A stretch of 13,875 nucleotides of DNA, taken from positions 13,022 to 26,896 of the forward strand of contig DKTR01000126.1 of NCBI GenBank assembly GCA_002473385.1. The letters run 5' to 3'. The notes under the pieces were generated by a model. That model did not search any database and was not told where the DNA came from. It worked only from the letters and a program-made list of their open reading frames with translations. How positions within the stretch are numbered: the stretch's first letter is position 1; each line of letters begins with the position of its first letter. The translations under genes and the position numbers were made by a program. Shown one piece after another: positions 5,819-13,285 of this stretch. The stretch comes from Lachnospiraceae bacterium UBA7225 (GTDB lineage Bacteria; Bacillota; Clostridia; Lachnospirales; Lachnospiraceae).

Positions 5819-6706
5819 ATGGCATTTTGTATAATTACGGATTCGGCATCAGACATTCCAAAGTCTGTGATTGCAGAATATGGATTGCATGTGATTCCGA
5901 CTCCGGTTACGATAGATGAAAAGGATTATTTTGACGGAGATACGATTTTTCCGGATGAATTCTACCAGATTCAGAAGGCAAATAAATCAGAGATAAAGAC
6001 CTACCATATCAGTCAGTATATGTTTGAACAGCATTTTGAGCCATATGCAAAAAGAGGTGATGAGGTGCTGTATATCTGCTTTTCCACGGGAATTGCGGGA
6101 ACCTATCAGGCGGCGAATCTGGCAAAGGATGAAATTCTGGAAAAGTACCCGGACTTTAAAATAACGATCATTGATTCCAAATGCGCGTCTATTGGATTCG
6201 GGCTTGTGGTATATAAGCTCCTAAAAATGCAAAAGAATGGTGCACCAAAGGAGCTCCTGACCGAGGCGGCAGAGTTTTTCTGCGGACATATGGAGCATGT
6301 CGTTACGGTGACAACGCTGGAGTATCTGGCGCGCGGCGGCAGACTGAGCCGTTCCTCCGCAGCCATTGGAAGCGTGCTGGATATCAAACCGATCATTATT
6401 GTGGATGAGAAGGGCGCGCTGGTTGCAACTGAAAAGGTACGCGGAATGAAGAGGGCGGTGAAGCGCTGCCTGGAGCTGGTAGAGGAAAAAGGCGCAGAGC
6501 TTTCGCGCCAGACCGTGGGGATCTGTTATGGTGCGGATGAATCCATCTGCGGGGAGGCAGAGCGCGCGCTGCGGGAAGAATTCCATGTAAAAGAAATCTT
6601 AAAAACACAGGTCGGCTGTGCTATCGGAGCGCATACCGGTCCGGGCATCCTCGGTATAGTTTTTGAAAATGCCATCGAGGAAAAATTTGAGGAGTATCTG
6701 AGATAG
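5819..6706 (+). CDS. DegV family (FakB-like) fatty-acid-binding protein
   Basis: 295 residues from ATG 5819, 3 bases after the hydE stop, with GGATAAGG as ribosome site, so it is translationally close-coupled. DegV landmarks are visible: ITDSASD at 5-11, FSTGIAGTYQAA near 90-100, the TLEYLARGGRLS motif near 163-174, IKPII, and HTGPGILGIVF near the C-terminus. DegV proteins have a two-domain EDD fold and hold one fatty acid; FakB members present it to the FakA kinase for acyl-phosphate formation. No fakA is nearby and clostridia carry several DegV paralogues, so the specific ligand is unknown. Its place after hydE may be no more than operon sharing. Confidence 0.92.
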   Translation: MAFCIITDSASDIPKSVIAEYGLHVIPTPVTIDEKDYFDGDTIFPDEFYQIQKANKSEIKTYHISQYMFEQHFEPYAKRGDEVLYICFSTGIAGTYQAANLAKDEILEKYPDFKITIIDSKCASIGFGLVVYKLLKMQKNGAPKELLTEAAEFFCGHMEHVVTVTTLEYLARGGRLSRSSAAIGSVLDIKPIIIVDEKGALVATEKVRGMKRAVKRCLELVEEKGAELSRQTVGICYGADESICGEAERALREEFHVKEILKTQVGCAIGAHTGPGILGIVFENAIEEKFEEYLR

Positions 6707-6725
6707 ATTGTATATGCAAAAAGAT

Positions 6726-6753
6726 GGGGCGCTGCTTTCAGGCACGCCCTTTT
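6726..6753. terminator. Bidirectional terminator between degV and the GIY-YIG gene
   Basis: GGGCG (6727-6731) pairs with CGCCC (6745-6749), then TGC (6733-6735) with GCA (6742-6744) past one bulged C. It is followed by TTTTATTATTTCTTTT on the plus strand, and by ATCTTTTTG on the minus strand. It overlaps the last codon of the minus-strand gene. Confidence 0.75.
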
Positions 6754-7001
6754 ATTATTTCTTTTGATGCGATTAACGCTTCCTTTTCACTCCGGGAAAG
6801 CTGCTTGATCTCATATTCACGCCGCATTGCCGCCTGCTTATCCTGAAATTCTTCAAAGTAAACAAGCGTCACAGGGGTACGGCTTCTGGTATATTTAGCG
6901 CCCCTTCCCTGGTTGTGGGCAAGAAGACGCTTGTCCAGATCGTTGGTCCAGCCTGTGTAAAGGGTGTTGTCGCTGCATTTGATAATGTATGTATAGTTCA
7001 T
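6738..7001 (-). CDS. GIY-YIG domain protein, UPF0213 / YhbQ family
   Basis: 87 residues, ATG at 7001-6999, with a modest GGAG upstream. It opens with YTYIIKCSDNTLYTGWT, the usual variant of the GIY-YIG core. Then follow the Arg in LDKRLLAHNQGRGAKYTRSR and the Glu in the REYEIKQLSR segment, which are the expected catalytic Arg and Glu. It is a single-domain stand-alone protein of the normal family length. Members are GIY-YIG nuclease-fold proteins; some YhbQ-like proteins have reported nuclease activity, but the cellular role is poorly defined. It is monocistronic, lying between two bidirectional terminators. The family call is certain; the function is not. Confidence 0.9.
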   Translation of the reverse strand: MNYTYIIKCSDNTLYTGWTNDLDKRLLAHNQGRGAKYTRSRTPVTLVYFEEFQDKQAAMRREYEIKQLSRSEKEALIASKEIIKGRA

Positions 7002-7129
7002 AATGTTATTCCGGCTCCGTGGTATGTATGCAAGGGCATCTGCAAGTGATGCTGCAGCGCCCTTCCGTATGAAAACAGCCGGATGTGCGGTATTTTTCGA
7101 GGGGATCGCTCCCGGAAAAGAAGGTAAGA

Positions 7130-7172
7130 AAAAACCGGCTGGAATTCATACTAGTAGTATACGCCGGTTTTT
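7130..7172. terminator. Bidirectional terminator 3' of the hemolysin III gene
   Basis: AAAAACCGGC (7130-7139) pairs perfectly with GCCGGTTTTT (7163-7172). The loop holds a smaller hairpin, 7148-7152 with 7156-7160. T-runs lie on both sides. It ends transcription from the minus-strand gene that stops at 7210, and can stop plus-strand read-through. The rest of 7002-7209 shows nothing coding that I trust. Confidence 0.8.
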
Positions 7173-7209
7173 GCTTTTTGTGCAACTATGAATTTAAGGC
7201 AGCGCAAGT

Positions 7210-7890
7210 TTAAAATGCAGGCGATGCCAGGAAAAAGTACATTACAATAAAGTGGCACGCACTTCCGCCCATGACAAATAAATGAAAAATTTCATGGGAG
7301 CCGAAATTTTTGTGGCGTGCGTTGAACAGCGGAAGCTTCAGCGCGTAAATAATACCGCCGATGGTGTAGATGATGCCGCCTGCAAGCAGCCATCCAAATG
7401 CAGCCGGGGAAAGAGAATTGATGAGCTGCGTGAAGGTAAGAACGCACAGCCATCCCATACCGATGTAAAGCAGCGAGGAAAACCATTTCGGGCAGGTAAT
7501 CCAAAATGCTTTGATGAGGATACCGGCCAGGGCAATTCCCCAGACAAGTGCGCAGAGCATTGTGCCGGTTTTTCCTTTAAGCACAAGCAGACACACCGGG
7601 GTATAGCTTCCGGCGATCAGTACAAAAATCATCATGTGATCGATTTTGCGCAGGATACGGTTCGTGCGCTCTGAAATATCAAAGGAGTGATAAATAGTAC
7701 TGGCGGCATAGAGTAAAATCATGCTCATAATAAAAACAGCCATAGAGATTACATAAACTGGTTCACGATGGCTGCAGGCACGGATAAGCAGCGGAGTTGC
7801 TGCAAAAATTGCCATTAGCATGCCGATAAAATGCGTAATGGCGCTTCCGGGATCTTTCAAATGATGTGTGTGCTGGGTCTGATTTGTCAT
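7210..7890 (-). CDS. Hemolysin III / PAQR family integral membrane protein
   Basis: 226 residues using ATG 7890, which has an ideal AGGAGG 7 bases upstream; an in-frame upstream start adding 10 residues lacks this. Seven hydrophobic segments span the protein. The PAQR/HlyIII signature residues are present: S64-x3-H68 in STIYHSF, D84-H85 in the KIDHMMIF segment followed by AGSYTP, and H199-x3-H203 in SHEIFH near the C-terminus. These form the zinc site seen in adiponectin receptors. The family is linked to ceramidase-like hydrolase activity and membrane homeostasis; the hemolysin name derives from the Bacillus cereus founder and does not imply a toxin here. It is monocistronic. Confidence 0.92.
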   Translation of the reverse strand: MTNQTQHTHHLKDPGSAITHFIGMLMAIFAATPLLIRACSHREPVYVISMAVFIMSMILLYAASTIYHSFDISERTNRILRKIDHMMIFVLIAGSYTPVCLLVLKGKTGTMLCALVWGIALAGILIKAFWITCPKWFSSLLYIGMGWLCVLTFTQLINSLSPAAFGWLLAGGIIYTIGGIIYALKLPLFNARHKNFGSHEIFHLFVMGGSACHFIVMYFFLASPAF

Positions 7891-7923
7891 AATAATACCT
7901 CCTATATTTAATACTAGCATATG

Positions 7924-7938
7924 TAGTTTTTAAAACTA
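7924..7938 (-). promoter_or_regulatory. Palindrome in the promoter region of the hemolysin III gene
   Basis: TAGTTTT (7924-7930) and AAAACTA (7932-7938) form a perfect 7-base inverted repeat around one base, about 35 bases upstream of the ATG at 7890. On the minus strand, TATGCT (7921-7916) could be a -10 box. A repressor site is possible, but the upstream -35 match is weak. Confidence 0.3.
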
Positions 7939-8016
7939 TATGATAAGATAATGAGATAATAACACGTAAAAAAAGAGATTGCAAGGGGTAGAATAAAATT
8001 TAATACAGTTTCCTTA

Positions 8017-8045
8017 TGTACAAGTTTTCATTTTTGCGGTATGAT
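8017..8045 (+). promoter_or_regulatory. Promoter of the xpaC-telA operon
   Basis: TGTACA (8017-8022), a 17-base spacer, and TATGAT (8040-8045), about 37 bases before ATG 8082. Confidence 0.6.
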
Positions 8046-8081
8046 GGGAACATATAAGAATTTGTGAAGGAGAAGGCAGGC

Positions 8082-9488
8082 ATGGGGAATCAGGACTGGT
8101 CGAATATCGGAAATAACATCAGCGAGATGGTGCAGCAGGCGATCGACACCGGTGATTATAGTAAACTGAGCCAGACGATACAGAAAGCGGTAACTTCAGC
8201 AGTCAGCAGTGCGGCAGAGGGTGTTGCAGAGGGGATGAATGGAGCGGCAGATGGCGTCAGCCGTGGAATGAGCGGCGCGGCAGACGGAATCAATCGCGGT
8301 ATGAATAGTGCGGCAGAGAGCTTCAGCAAAGGAATGAACCAGGCGGCTGAAGGCTTTGGCAGAGGTATGAGCAGCGCGGCGGACAGCATCAGCCGCAGCA
8401 TGAGCAGTTTTGGGGATTCGCTCAACCGCGCAGCGGATAAGGTAGCGGGGAGGACGAAATACAGCCCGCAGAATCCGTGGCGAAGCAGCAGGCAGTATGA
8501 GAAAAAAGCAGTAACGTATATACGGACCGGAGATCTGCCGGACAATGAGTTATATTCAAAAGGAGGCGCTACGCGGGCGGCAGGCTATACACTCAGTATT
8601 TTGGGCGGAATCGGCTGTTTTGGCTTTGGAATCGGGATGCTTATTCCATGGATTGTTTCGCTGACGCTGGGTATTAACGTGAGTGTTGCGCTGGGAGTGC
8701 AGCTCCCATTCCTTCTTTTAAGCATTGTGGGGGTATGGAAGGGCACTTCAATGCTGGGAAAGATCCGCCGCTTTAAAAATTATGTGCGGGCACTTGGTAC
8801 ACGCACCTGTATCAGTATCAGTGAACTGGCGGCAGACGCGGGAAAGAATGAAAGTACAGTGCAAAAAGATGTCCGTAAAATGATTGCGGACGGAATGTTC
8901 CGTCAGGGGCATCTGGATCTGGGCGGGAAAAATCTTTTTGTGACGGATCAGGGGTATGAGGCGTATCTGGATACGCAGAAACGGATGGAACAGCGCAGGG
9001 CAGAGACGATCGCGCAGGCAAAGGTTAAAGAGGCATACAAGAGTAACGAGACGCTCTCGGACGATGTGAAGAAGACGATTTCGGAAGGGCAGCATTATAT
9101 CAACCGGATTCATGAAATTAATGAAGCAATCCGGGACGAAACTGTGTCGCAGAAGCTGGACGGGCTGGAGACAGTGATTACAAAGATTTTTCAGTATGTG
9201 GAGCAGCATCCGGAAAGTGCGCCGGAAACGAAAAAGCTGATGAAATATTATCTCCCGACGACAATCAAGCTGCTGGAGTCGTATCAGAAGCTGAATGACC
9301 AGCCGGTACAGGGACCGAATATTTTCAAGTCGAAAAAAGAGATTGAGGATACGCTGGACACACTCAACCAGGCATTTGCCCGGCTGTTTGACAATCTCTA
9401 CCAGGATGCATCAATGGATATCCAGTCGGATATTTCGGTTCTGAATACTCTGCTGGCGCAGGAAGGGCTGACAGGGGAGAAGCTTTAA
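8082..9488 (+). CDS. xpaC: XpaC-family membrane protein with N-terminal 11-residue repeats
   Basis: 468 residues from ATG 8082, with AAGGAG (8067-8072); an in-frame GTG at 8064 lies before that ribosome site and is not preferred. Residues 44-109 are six 11-residue repeats of the form AA(D/E)-G-x-x-x-G-M-(N/S)-x, predicted to be one long amphipathic helix. Two hydrophobic segments follow (about 167-187 and 188-216). Then comes a helix-turn-helix-like stretch (about 243-273, ISELAADAG...STVQKDVRKMI), and finally a long charged helical C-terminal region. The C-terminal half resembles the XpaC group (named for 5-bromo-4-chloroindolyl phosphate hydrolysis); in Bacillus subtilis xpaC is followed by the telA homologue yaaN, the order seen here. 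Despite the name, no hydrolase motif is visible. A role at the membrane in envelope or toxic-compound response is inferred from the pairing. Confidence 0.75.
   Translation: MGNQDWSNIGNNISEMVQQAIDTGDYSKLSQTIQKAVTSAVSSAAEGVAEGMNGAADGVSRGMSGAADGINRGMNSAAESFSKGMNQAAEGFGRGMSSAADSISRSMSSFGDSLNRAADKVAGRTKYSPQNPWRSSRQYEKKAVTYIRTGDLPDNELYSKGGATRAAGYTLSILGGIGCFGFGIGMLIPWIVSLTLGINVSVALGVQLPFLLLSIVGVWKGTSMLGKIRRFKNYVRALGTRTCISISELAADAGKNESTVQKDVRKMIADGMFRQGHLDLGGKNLFVTDQGYEAYLDTQKRMEQRRAETIAQAKVKEAYKSNETLSDDVKKTISEGQHYINRIHEINEAIRDETVSQKLDGLETVITKIFQYVEQHPESAPETKKLMKYYLPTTIKLLESYQKLNDQPVQGPNIFKSKKEIEDTLDTLNQAFARLFDNLYQDASMDIQSDISVLNTLLAQEGLTGEKL
8211..8408 (+). repeat. Six 33-base coding repeats (11-residue amphipathic helix repeats)
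   Basis: Codons 44-109 of the XpaC-like gene repeat every 33 bases. Each unit starts with Ala-Ala-(Asp/Glu) and carries Gly-Met-(Asn/Ser) at positions 8-10; the last unit has Ser-Met-Ser. Eleven residues make three helical turns, as in alpha-synuclein, apolipoprotein and LEA repeats, so a membrane-surface helix is likely. DNA identity between units is moderate. Confidence 0.8.
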
Positions 9489-9532
9489 CAGGAAAGAGAA
9501 AATCAGTTACGATATGAAGGAGGACAGAAAAT

Positions 9533-10777
9533 ATGAATGACGAATTTGCAAAACTGGCAGGAGAGGTGCCGACACTCACACTGGATCCATTTGCGGAAGC
9601 AGCAAAGACAGCAGATGCTGTAAGTGAGACAGCGCGGACCGTGACGGAGGAAGTAAGGACAGCGGCAGCGGCACCCGTGCTGCAGATGCAGGAAAAACAG
9701 CAGATGCCGGCGGAAACTGCCCCGAAAAAGGCAGATGAGAATGCCATTGATGAGAGTATGTTCAGTGAGGAAGAGAAAAAGCAGATCGCTGCGTTTGCGG
9801 AAAAAATTAATATACAGGACAGCAATGTGATCCTGCAATATGGCGCGGCGGCACAGCAGAAGCTTGCCGATTTTTCCGAGAAAGCGCTGGAAAATGTGAA
9901 AACGCAGGATCTTGGACAGGTTGGCGATATGCTGGCAAGCGTGGTGACAGAGCTGAAAAACTTCAATGCCACGGAGCAGCCGAAGGGATTCTTTGGCTTC
10001 CTGAAAAAAAGCGAAAATAAGGTCGAGACCATGAAGGCGAAGTTTGACAAGACGGAGGTCAACGTGGACAAGATCTGTGACGCGCTGGAGGAGCATCAGG
10101 TACGCCTGCTGAAGGATACAGCAACGCTTGAGCAGATGTATCAGCTAAACACAACTTATTTCCGGGAACTGTCTATGTATATTGCTGCCGGCAAAAAGAA
10201 GCTGGAGCAGGTGCGCAGCACGGAGCTGGCGGCACTGACAGAAAAGGCGAAGCAGAGCAATCTGCCGGAGGACGCACAGGCTGCTAAGGATCTGGCATCT
10301 TATTGCGACCGCTTTGAGAAAAAGCTGCATGATCTGGAATTGAGCCGTATGGTATCATTGCAGACAGCTCCGCAGCTCAGACTGATCCAGAATAATAACA
10401 CTATGATGATTGAGAAGATCCAGTCCACTCTGGTGAATACGATTCCGCTGTGGAAAAACCAGATGGTGATCGCACTCGGACTGGAGCATGCTTCAGAGGC
10501 GGCAAAGGCGCAGAACGCAGTTTCGGAGATGACAAACGAGCTGCTGAAGCGGAACGCGGAGGCATTACACACGGCGACAGTGGCAACGGCGCGGGAAGCG
10601 GAGCGCGGAATTGTGGATATTGAGATACTCACGCAGACCAATGCACAGCTTGTGCAGACGTTTGATGAGGTACTGCAGATTCAGGCGGATGGACGTCAGA
10701 AACGCCGGGCAGCGGAAGCAGAGATGCTGCGGATGGAGAACGAGCTGAAGGCAAAGCTGCTGGAGATTCGCAAATAA
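9533..10777 (+). CDS. telA: Toxic anion resistance protein, TelA/YaaN family
   Basis: 414 residues from ATG 9533, with GAAGGAGGACAG just upstream, 44 bases after the XpaC-like gene, so the two form an operon. After an Ala/Thr-rich low-complexity N-terminus (to about 65), the protein is almost wholly charged alpha-helix. It holds family-typical segments: FFGFLKKSENKVETM, the DKICDALEEHQVRLLKD region, LNTTYFRELSMYIAAGKKKLE, APQLRLIQNNNTMMIEKIQSTL and IPLWKNQMVIAL. No membrane helix is seen. TelA was named for plasmid tellurite resistance, and relatives contribute to resistance to tellurite and some antimicrobials, but chromosomal copies have no defined biochemical activity. Pairing with XpaC is the conserved arrangement known from Bacillus. 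Confidence 0.92.
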   Translation: MNDEFAKLAGEVPTLTLDPFAEAAKTADAVSETARTVTEEVRTAAAAPVLQMQEKQQMPAETAPKKADENAIDESMFSEEEKKQIAAFAEKINIQDSNVILQYGAAAQQKLADFSEKALENVKTQDLGQVGDMLASVVTELKNFNATEQPKGFFGFLKKSENKVETMKAKFDKTEVNVDKICDALEEHQVRLLKDTATLEQMYQLNTTYFRELSMYIAAGKKKLEQVRSTELAALTEKAKQSNLPEDAQAAKDLASYCDRFEKKLHDLELSRMVSLQTAPQLRLIQNNNTMMIEKIQSTLVNTIPLWKNQMVIALGLEHASEAAKAQNAVSEMTNELLKRNAEALHTATVATAREAERGIVDIEILTQTNAQLVQTFDEVLQIQADGRQKRRAAEAEMLRMENELKAKLLEIRK

Positions 10778-10815
10778 ATATAAACTGGACTGGTTAAAAA
10801 GTTCAAAACTGGACA

Positions 10816-10844
10816 TTTTCATATATCCGGACGCGTGATAAGAT
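10816..10844 (+). promoter_or_regulatory. Possible extended -10 promoter of the ECF S-component gene
   Basis: TTTTCA (10816-10821), a 17-base spacer, and TAAGAT (10839-10844) with a TGA extension at 10836-10838. Just upstream the 9-base sequence AAACTGGAC occurs twice (10782-10790 and 10806-10814, 24 bases apart), possibly a regulator site. No recognised riboswitch fits the short leader. Confidence 0.4.
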
Positions 10845-10906
10845 AGCTCCATGATCATAAGCAATGGAAAAGCTTTCCGGCAAACAGAGATGAAGGAGCG
10901 AGGAAT

Positions 10907-11500
10907 ATGGAAAACAGAAATGAGACAGTTTTAAAATGGGCGCAGACGGCACTTCTGGCAGCGCTGTGCTTTGTGGCTTTTACCTTTTTGCAGATTAAGA
11001 TTCCGATGCCGGGCGGTGATGCAACCTCTCTGCATATTGGAAATGCGTTCTGTGTACTGGCGGCGCTGCTGCTTGGCGGCGGTTACGGCGGTCTGGCGGG
11101 TGCAGTTGGCATGACGATTGCGGATATTATCGATCCGGTTTATATTGTCAGTGCCCCGAAAACCTTTGTGCTGAAGTTCTGCATTGGTCTGATTACGGGT
11201 CTGGTTGCGCACAGGATTGCCAAAATCGGACAGAGCACAGATCAGAAATATATTTTTAAGTGGAGTGTGATCGCGTCCATCTGCGGTCTTGGCTTTAACG
11301 TGATTTTTGATCCGCTGGTAGGCTATTTTTACAAGCAGATCGTTCTGGGGCAGCCGCAGGAGATGGCATCTGTGCTGGCAAAATGGAGCACAATGACAAC
11401 CTTTGTGAATGCGGTGGTATCCGTAATTCTGGTTGCGGTCGTTTATAATGTGCTGCGTCCGGCGCTGGCGAAGGCCGGACTGCTGGCAAAGACTGAGTAA
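10907..11500 (+). CDS. ECF transporter substrate-binding S component
   Basis: 197 residues from ATG 10907, behind GAAGGAGCGAGG. Six hydrophobic segments are visible. An Ala-rich first helix leads to FLQIKIPMPGGDATSLHIGN, typical of the loop between the first helices of ECF S components. Gly-rich transmembrane turns follow (LLLGGGYGGLAGAVG, then DIIDP). It most resembles the ECF-riboflavin-type S family (DUF1393-like). Such proteins bind a vitamin or other micronutrient in the membrane and share an energising EcfA-A'-T module encoded elsewhere. No such module is here, so it is a group II solitary S component. The substrate cannot be assigned; there is no flavin riboswitch upstream. Confidence 0.85.
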   Translation: MENRNETVLKWAQTALLAALCFVAFTFLQIKIPMPGGDATSLHIGNAFCVLAALLLGGGYGGLAGAVGMTIADIIDPVYIVSAPKTFVLKFCIGLITGLVAHRIAKIGQSTDQKYIFKWSVIASICGLGFNVIFDPLVGYFYKQIVLGQPQEMASVLAKWSTMTTFVNAVVSVILVAVVYNVLRPALAKAGLLAKTE

Positions 11501-11518
11501 AGCAAACTTTTATCTGCC

Positions 11519-11547
11519 TTGACCTTTGCACCTGAATTAGATACAAT
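11519..11547 (+). promoter_or_regulatory. Promoter of the GNAT acetyltransferase gene
   Basis: TTGACC (11519-11524), an exact 17-base spacer, and TACAAT (11542-11547), about 75 bases before ATG 11622. A small inverted repeat, CAATA-GCGA-TATTG (11545-11558), covers the expected transcription start and might be an operator. Confidence 0.75.
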
Positions 11548-11621
11548 AGCGATATTGCGGGGACATGACCGTGAAAAAAACGGCTGATGTTTCTGAGAGT
11601 AGGAATGGAGGAAAGGAAAAT

Positions 11622-12161
11622 ATGACAGATAAGAAAATGTTTGAAGAGGAAAACAGAGAGCTGCAGGAGAAATTTGATTTCCGCAGTATCCGGCAGGAAG
11701 AAGCAGAAGAGGCATCGGAGATTGAATACATCTGCTTTCCGCCGAATGAGGCCTGTTCGCGGGAAAGAATAGTAGAGCGTGTTGCAAAGGCGCCGGATCT
11801 GTTTCTGGTAGCGGTGGATAAAGAGAATGGGAAAATTGCCGGATTTCTGAATGGTATTTCTACGAATGAGGAGATTTTCCGGGATGAATTTTTTACAGAC
11901 GCGGAGCTTTACAATCCGGATGGAGGCGTAGTTATGCTGCTGGGACTGGATGTGCGTCCGGAATATCGCGGACAGGGGCTTGCGCGCGAGATTATGCGCG
12001 AATATGCCAGCCGGGAGCAGAAAAACGGCAGGCATATGCTGATACTGACATGCCTGCCGGATAAGGTCCGGATGTATGAGAAAATGGGATTTCTTGACAA
12101 GGGAATTTCAAATTCTGCCTGGGGCGGGGAGCAGTGGCACGAAATGAGCCGCGTGCTGTAA
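11622..12161 (+). CDS. GNAT family N-acetyltransferase (AANAT-like)
   Basis: 179 residues from ATG 11622, chosen because GGAGG (11607-11611) precedes it; an in-frame ATG at 11565 would add 19 residues but has no ribosome site. The acetyl-CoA pyrophosphate loop is RGQGLA at residues 116-121, preceded by strand LLGLDVRPEY (106-115). The C-terminal GNAT signature is LTCLPDKVRMYEKMGF (142-157). An N-terminal helix region contains CFPPNEACSRE, reminiscent of the serotonin/arylalkylamine acetyltransferase group, where this segment shapes the amine site. The likely reaction is acetyl transfer from acetyl-CoA to a small amine or polyamine; the substrate is unknown. It has its own promoter, and the next gene is convergent. 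Confidence 0.88.
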   Translation: MTDKKMFEEENRELQEKFDFRSIRQEEAEEASEIEYICFPPNEACSRERIVERVAKAPDLFLVAVDKENGKIAGFLNGISTNEEIFRDEFFTDAELYNPDGGVVMLLGLDVRPEYRGQGLAREIMREYASREQKNGRHMLILTCLPDKVRMYEKMGFLDKGISNSAWGGEQWHEMSRVL

Positions 12162-12205
12162 GCCGTGGTATGGTTTATATCAGACAGCGCATCAGAACGC
12201 AGTGG

Positions 12206-12220
12206 ACGGCAGCCTGCCGT
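12206..12220. terminator. Small hairpin between convergent GNAT and asparaginase genes
   Basis: ACGGCA (12206-12211) pairs with TGCCGT (12215-12220) over a 3-base loop, just outside the asparaginase stop. The T-content after it is poor on both strands, so it is a weak terminator at best. The sequence also matches part of the repeat element at 13286-13480. Confidence 0.35.
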
Positions 12221-13222
12221 TTAATGAAATAATAAGTCGTGACTGACTGTCTGGTAAAATAGCTCCTTGAATGCTTCAGCATCGGTACTCTGGGCGAGCG
12301 CCCACATGGTTTTGGCAACAGTGGCTTCCAGTGTCATATCGTAGGATTCAGGCAGGGAAAATTGGTCTTTCATTGTTTTGCCAACCTGATATACAGACAT
12401 ATCGCTTCCCTCATGTGTGACCTGGGTTGCCATTACAACAATTTTTCCAGCAGAAATCAGACGGCGGATGGCGTGATAGAAACTGTTGTTTCCATAATCC
12501 GGCAGACCGCCGACACCGAAGGATTCGATGATCACGGCATCAAACCGGTCGAACAGGGTTTCCAGAACCTGCCCGCTGCAGCCGGGAATCAGCTTCAGGA
12601 GAAATACGTTGTCATTTAGAGCGCGGAAGAAAATGGGTTTTCCGGCAATACGGTCCTTGTCGTCGATATAAAAGATAATACGGTTTTCTTGTATAACGGC
12701 GATAGGAGGATAGTTGATGCTGGAAAATGCGTTATAGCTTTTGGAGCGCTCTTTTTTTGCGCGCGTACCGGCAATTACATTTCCGCCAAATACGATATTT
12801 ACGCCGTGAGCGCGATCGTCTGCAGCAAAACGCAGGCTGTCTGTCAGATTCGCACGCGCATCTGTGATGGCAAGATCAATGGGTTTCTGTGAGCCGGTAA
12901 TAACAACCGGCTTTAAATTATTCTGAATCAGATAGGAGAGCGCCGCAGCCGTGTATGCCATGGTATCTGTGCCATGGCAGATGACAAAGCCATCGTAGGC
13001 TTCGTAATTTTCTTCAATCAGAGCGGCAAGCTTCAGCCATTGGGCGGCGCAGATATTTGTGCTGTCGAGGCTGAATGGCTGTATCGCGTCAATTTCGCAA
13101 AACTCTGACACGGACGGAACAAAGGACAGCAGCTCTTTCGCAGAAATCTGGGGAGACAGACCGTTTTCGGTATATTTTGAGGCAATGGTTCCGCCAGTGG
13201 CGATCAAAAGTAGTTTTTTCAT
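12221..13222 (-). CDS. L-asparaginase (cytosolic, type I-like)
   Basis: 333 residues using ATG 13222, with AAGGAG at the right distance; an in-frame ATG 15 bases upstream precedes that site and is not preferred. No signal peptide is seen, which favours a cytosolic enzyme. ATGGTIAS at residues 8-15 carries the first nucleophile Thr12, and HGTDTM at 83-88 carries the second catalytic Thr85 and Asp86. ITGSQKPID and the following DARANL segment are typical of the family. The reaction is asparagine + water to aspartate + ammonia, though some members also use glutamine or act on amidated dipeptides. The length fits type I/AnsA (~330-340). It is monocistronic, with its own promoter, convergent with the acetyltransferase gene. 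Confidence 0.92.
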   Translation of the reverse strand: MKKLLLIATGGTIASKYTENGLSPQISAKELLSFVPSVSEFCEIDAIQPFSLDSTNICAAQWLKLAALIEENYEAYDGFVICHGTDTMAYTAAALSYLIQNNLKPVVITGSQKPIDLAITDARANLTDSLRFAADDRAHGVNIVFGGNVIAGTRAKKERSKSYNAFSSINYPPIAVIQENRIIFYIDDKDRIAGKPIFFRALNDNVFLLKLIPGCSGQVLETLFDRFDAVIIESFGVGGLPDYGNNSFYHAIRRLISAGKIVVMATQVTHEGSDMSVYQVGKTMKDQFSLPESYDMTLEATVAKTMWALAQSTDAEAFKELFYQTVSHDLLFH

Positions 13223-13252
13223 GAGATGCTCCTTCATTTTTTAGACAAAACT

Positions 13253-13281
13253 ATAATATCGTAAAAGCCTGGGAGCGTCAA
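13253..13281 (-). promoter_or_regulatory. Promoter of the asparaginase gene
   Basis: On the minus strand, TTGACG (13281-13276), a 17-base spacer, and TATTAT (13258-13253), about 30 bases before the ATG. The -35 box lies next to the start of the GC-rich repeat element. Confidence 0.75.
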
Positions 13282-13285
13282 GAGC

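Noticed and set aside
7032..7064. Inverted repeat AAGGGC...GCCCTT as a terminator or regulatory RNA
   Set aside because: The stem is short and interrupted, with no T-run, and it is not next to the end of a gene; I could not give it a role.
7003..7191. Plus-strand 62-codon frame between the GIY-YIG and hemolysin III genes
   Set aside because: There is no ribosome site, it runs through a perfect bidirectional terminator, and the product has no recognisable feature.
7210..7890. Toxin function implied by the hemolysin III name
   Set aside because: The PAQR metal-site residues and seven membrane segments indicate a housekeeping membrane protein; the name is historical.
10845..10906. Riboswitch upstream of the ECF S component
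   Set aside because: The leader is only about 60 bases and shows just one small GGAAA/TTTCC stem; no known aptamer pattern could be recognised.
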